64,000 bases of DNA, taken from NCBI GenBank assembly GCA_025934735.1, contig JAICWP010000018.1, forward strand, positions 1 to 64,000, given 5' to 3'. The notes beneath the pieces are model-generated. The model ran no database searches, was not told the DNA's origin, and saw only the letters and a program-made list of their open reading frames with translations. The position numbers and the translations under genes were made by a program. Positions 63,119 to 64,000 of this stretch are shown piece by piece. Source of the DNA: Terriglobales bacterium (GTDB lineage Bacteria > Acidobacteriota > Terriglobia > Terriglobales > Acidobacteriaceae). The number at the start of each line of letters is the position of its first letter. Within the stretch, counting starts at the first letter, position 1.

Positions 63119-63631
63119 ATGGAGAAAGACCTGCAGATCGTCGGATTCCGGGTGGGTCGCGAGACCTACGGTGTACCCATCACCGCGGTGCACGAAATCG
63201 TGCGTGTGCCCGAAATCACGGCCGTGCCCGACGCGCCCGAGTACATGGAAGGCGTCATCAATCTGCGCGGCAAAATCGTTTCCATCATTGACCTGCGCAA
63301 GCGTTTCGGTGAAGCCGCCGCTCAGCCCAGCAGGAAGAACCGCATTCTGGTCGCGGAAGTGAATGGCAAGCTGCTCGGCCTGGTGGTGGACTCCGCTTCC
63401 GAGGTGCTCAAGATAGCGGCGTCTGAAATCGAAGCTCCGCCCGCCCTGGTCCAGGAAGGCCGACTGAACTGCGTGTCCAGTGTGGGCAAGTTCAAGGGGC
63501 GTCTGATCATCTTGATTGACCTGGCGCGGCTGCTGCCCACGGCCGACGCGCAAAACGGAGGCGAGGCGAGAACTCGCTCCGTTCAAGATCCGCCGTTCGC
63601 CGCGTTGCGGGCGCAAGCGGGAGGCAAATGA
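63119..63631 (+). CDS. cheW: Chemotaxis coupling protein CheW
   Basis: The 170-residue adaptor links receptor and CheA kinase. It has FRVGRETYGVPITAVHEIVR, YMEGVINLRGKIVSIIDLRK and ILVAEVNGKLLGLVVDSAS, the standard CheW beta-barrel motifs. It lies nine bases after the MCP gene and overlaps cheR by four bases. A C-terminal tail of about 25 residues follows the fold. Confidence 0.94.
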   Translation: MEKDLQIVGFRVGRETYGVPITAVHEIVRVPEITAVPDAPEYMEGVINLRGKIVSIIDLRKRFGEAAAQPSRKNRILVAEVNGKLLGLVVDSASEVLKIAASEIEAPPALVQEGRLNCVSSVGKFKGRLIILIDLARLLPTADAQNGGEARTRSVQDPPFAALRAQAGGK

Positions 63632-64000
63632 CACTCGACAACTCCATGGGCGCGGCCACGGCTGCCGGCGGCCTCAGCGAAAGCGAACTCAAGCTGCTGC
63701 AGGTCTTGGTGTACCAGGAGTGCGGCCTCCACTTTGATGAGCGCCGCACCCACTTTCTGCAGGACCGTTTGCTGCGCCGCATGCGCGCCTGCCAGACCCC
63801 TTCCTTCTACAGTTATTACCGCCTGCTCACCAGCCATGACGGCAAGAGGGAAATGGCGGTGCTGCTGGAGAACCTGGCCATCCACGAGACCAGCTTTTTC
63901 CGCAACAAGGCGCAATTCGACCTGTTCCACAAAGTGATCATGGAGGAACTGCTCCAGCGCAAGCAGGAGCGCCGTGATTGCAACCTGCGGGTTTGGAGCG
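63628..64000 (+). CDS. cheR: Chemotaxis protein methyltransferase CheR (3' part outside the window)
   Basis: The visible 124 residues have the N-terminal helical CheR domain (VLVYQECGLHFDERRTHFLQ, RLLRRMRACQ), then IHETSFFRNKAQFD, the N-x-T-x-F-F-R-type motif at the start of the SAM domain. CheR methylates receptor glutamates. The ATG overlaps the cheW stop as ATGA. The gene continues beyond position 64000. Confidence 0.92.
   Translation, partial: MTLDNSMGAATAAGGLSESELKLLQVLVYQECGLHFDERRTHFLQDRLLRRMRACQTPSFYSYYRLLTSHDGKREMAVLLENLAIHETSFFRNKAQFDLFHKVIMEELLQRKQERRDCNLRVWS

Noticed and set aside
62123-63634. Long antisense frame of about 500 codons opposite MCP and CheW
   Set aside because: It mirrors the third-position GC pattern of real genes on the plus strand, is His/Gly-rich and matches no family.

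Overview
The window is GC-rich bacterial DNA that most resembles an acidobacterium of the Terriglobia/Koribacter type. The main reasons are two very large MacB-like permeases of the acidobacterial duplicated orphan permease (ADOP) type, one paired with a PadR regulator, a TonB receptor with an N-terminal carboxypeptidase-regulatory-like domain followed by another PadR gene, a rhomboid-TPR fusion and many GTG/TTG starts. This assignment is an inference from gene content; no rRNA is present.

Layout. Positions 1-2670 hold an IS21-family element (istA, istB, multi-copy end repeats). Positions 2671-4301 look like a decayed island: two overlapping small genes each carry an apparent frameshift, and a tRNA-Thr(CGT) is cut exactly after its anticodon loop. 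Positions 4356-21999 carry mixed chromosomal genes: a secreted phosphoesterase, a MerR/TPR protein, an acyl-CoA dehydrogenase, a PAS histidine kinase, a diguanylate cyclase, a fibronectin-like protein, an XRE regulator, TrmJ, tRNA-Arg(TCT), a CheY-like receiver, a YheT-type hydrolase, an FmdB zinc ribbon and a PilZ protein. Positions 22097-34119 hold the ADOP permeases, an aminotransferase, a PIG-L-like protein, a rhomboid protease and an unusual multicopper oxidase. Positions 34318-37745 hold a Rieske oxygenase, a second aminotransferase and an ornithine cyclodeaminase-like gene, with double-hairpin repeats on both sides of the aminotransferase.

Positions 37778-45117 hold an AsmA-like protein, a GAF protein, the TonB receptor with PadR, and a two-subunit CoA-transferase operon. 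Positions 45260-51372 form one aromatic amino acid supraoperon reading trpC-trpF-trpB-trpA-chorismate mutase-DAHP synthase-prephenate dehydrogenase; trpE, trpG and trpD are not in it. A threonine dehydratase-like gene is divergent from it.

Positions 53115-55366 are a complete IS1595-like element with 21/23 matching terminal repeats and a perfect 8-bp target duplication. It carries a DUF3800 passenger gene and a coupled 57-residue gene, and it interrupts a dedA gene at codon 12. Positions 55547-60701 are a three-gene signalling operon (NtrC-type regulator, single receiver, multi-GAF/PAS kinase) with ATGA overlaps. It is divergent from an MCP-CheW-CheR chemotaxis operon that runs off the right edge and has a consensus-like sigma-54 promoter, suggesting the NtrC-type regulator drives the chemotaxis genes.

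The most unusual items are the IS1595-like passenger element and its in-frame replacement of the dedA start, the IS21 end repeats that are also coding sequence in istA, a multicopper oxidase whose copper motifs imply duplication with reciprocal ligand loss, and the NtrC/sigma-54/chemotaxis arrangement.
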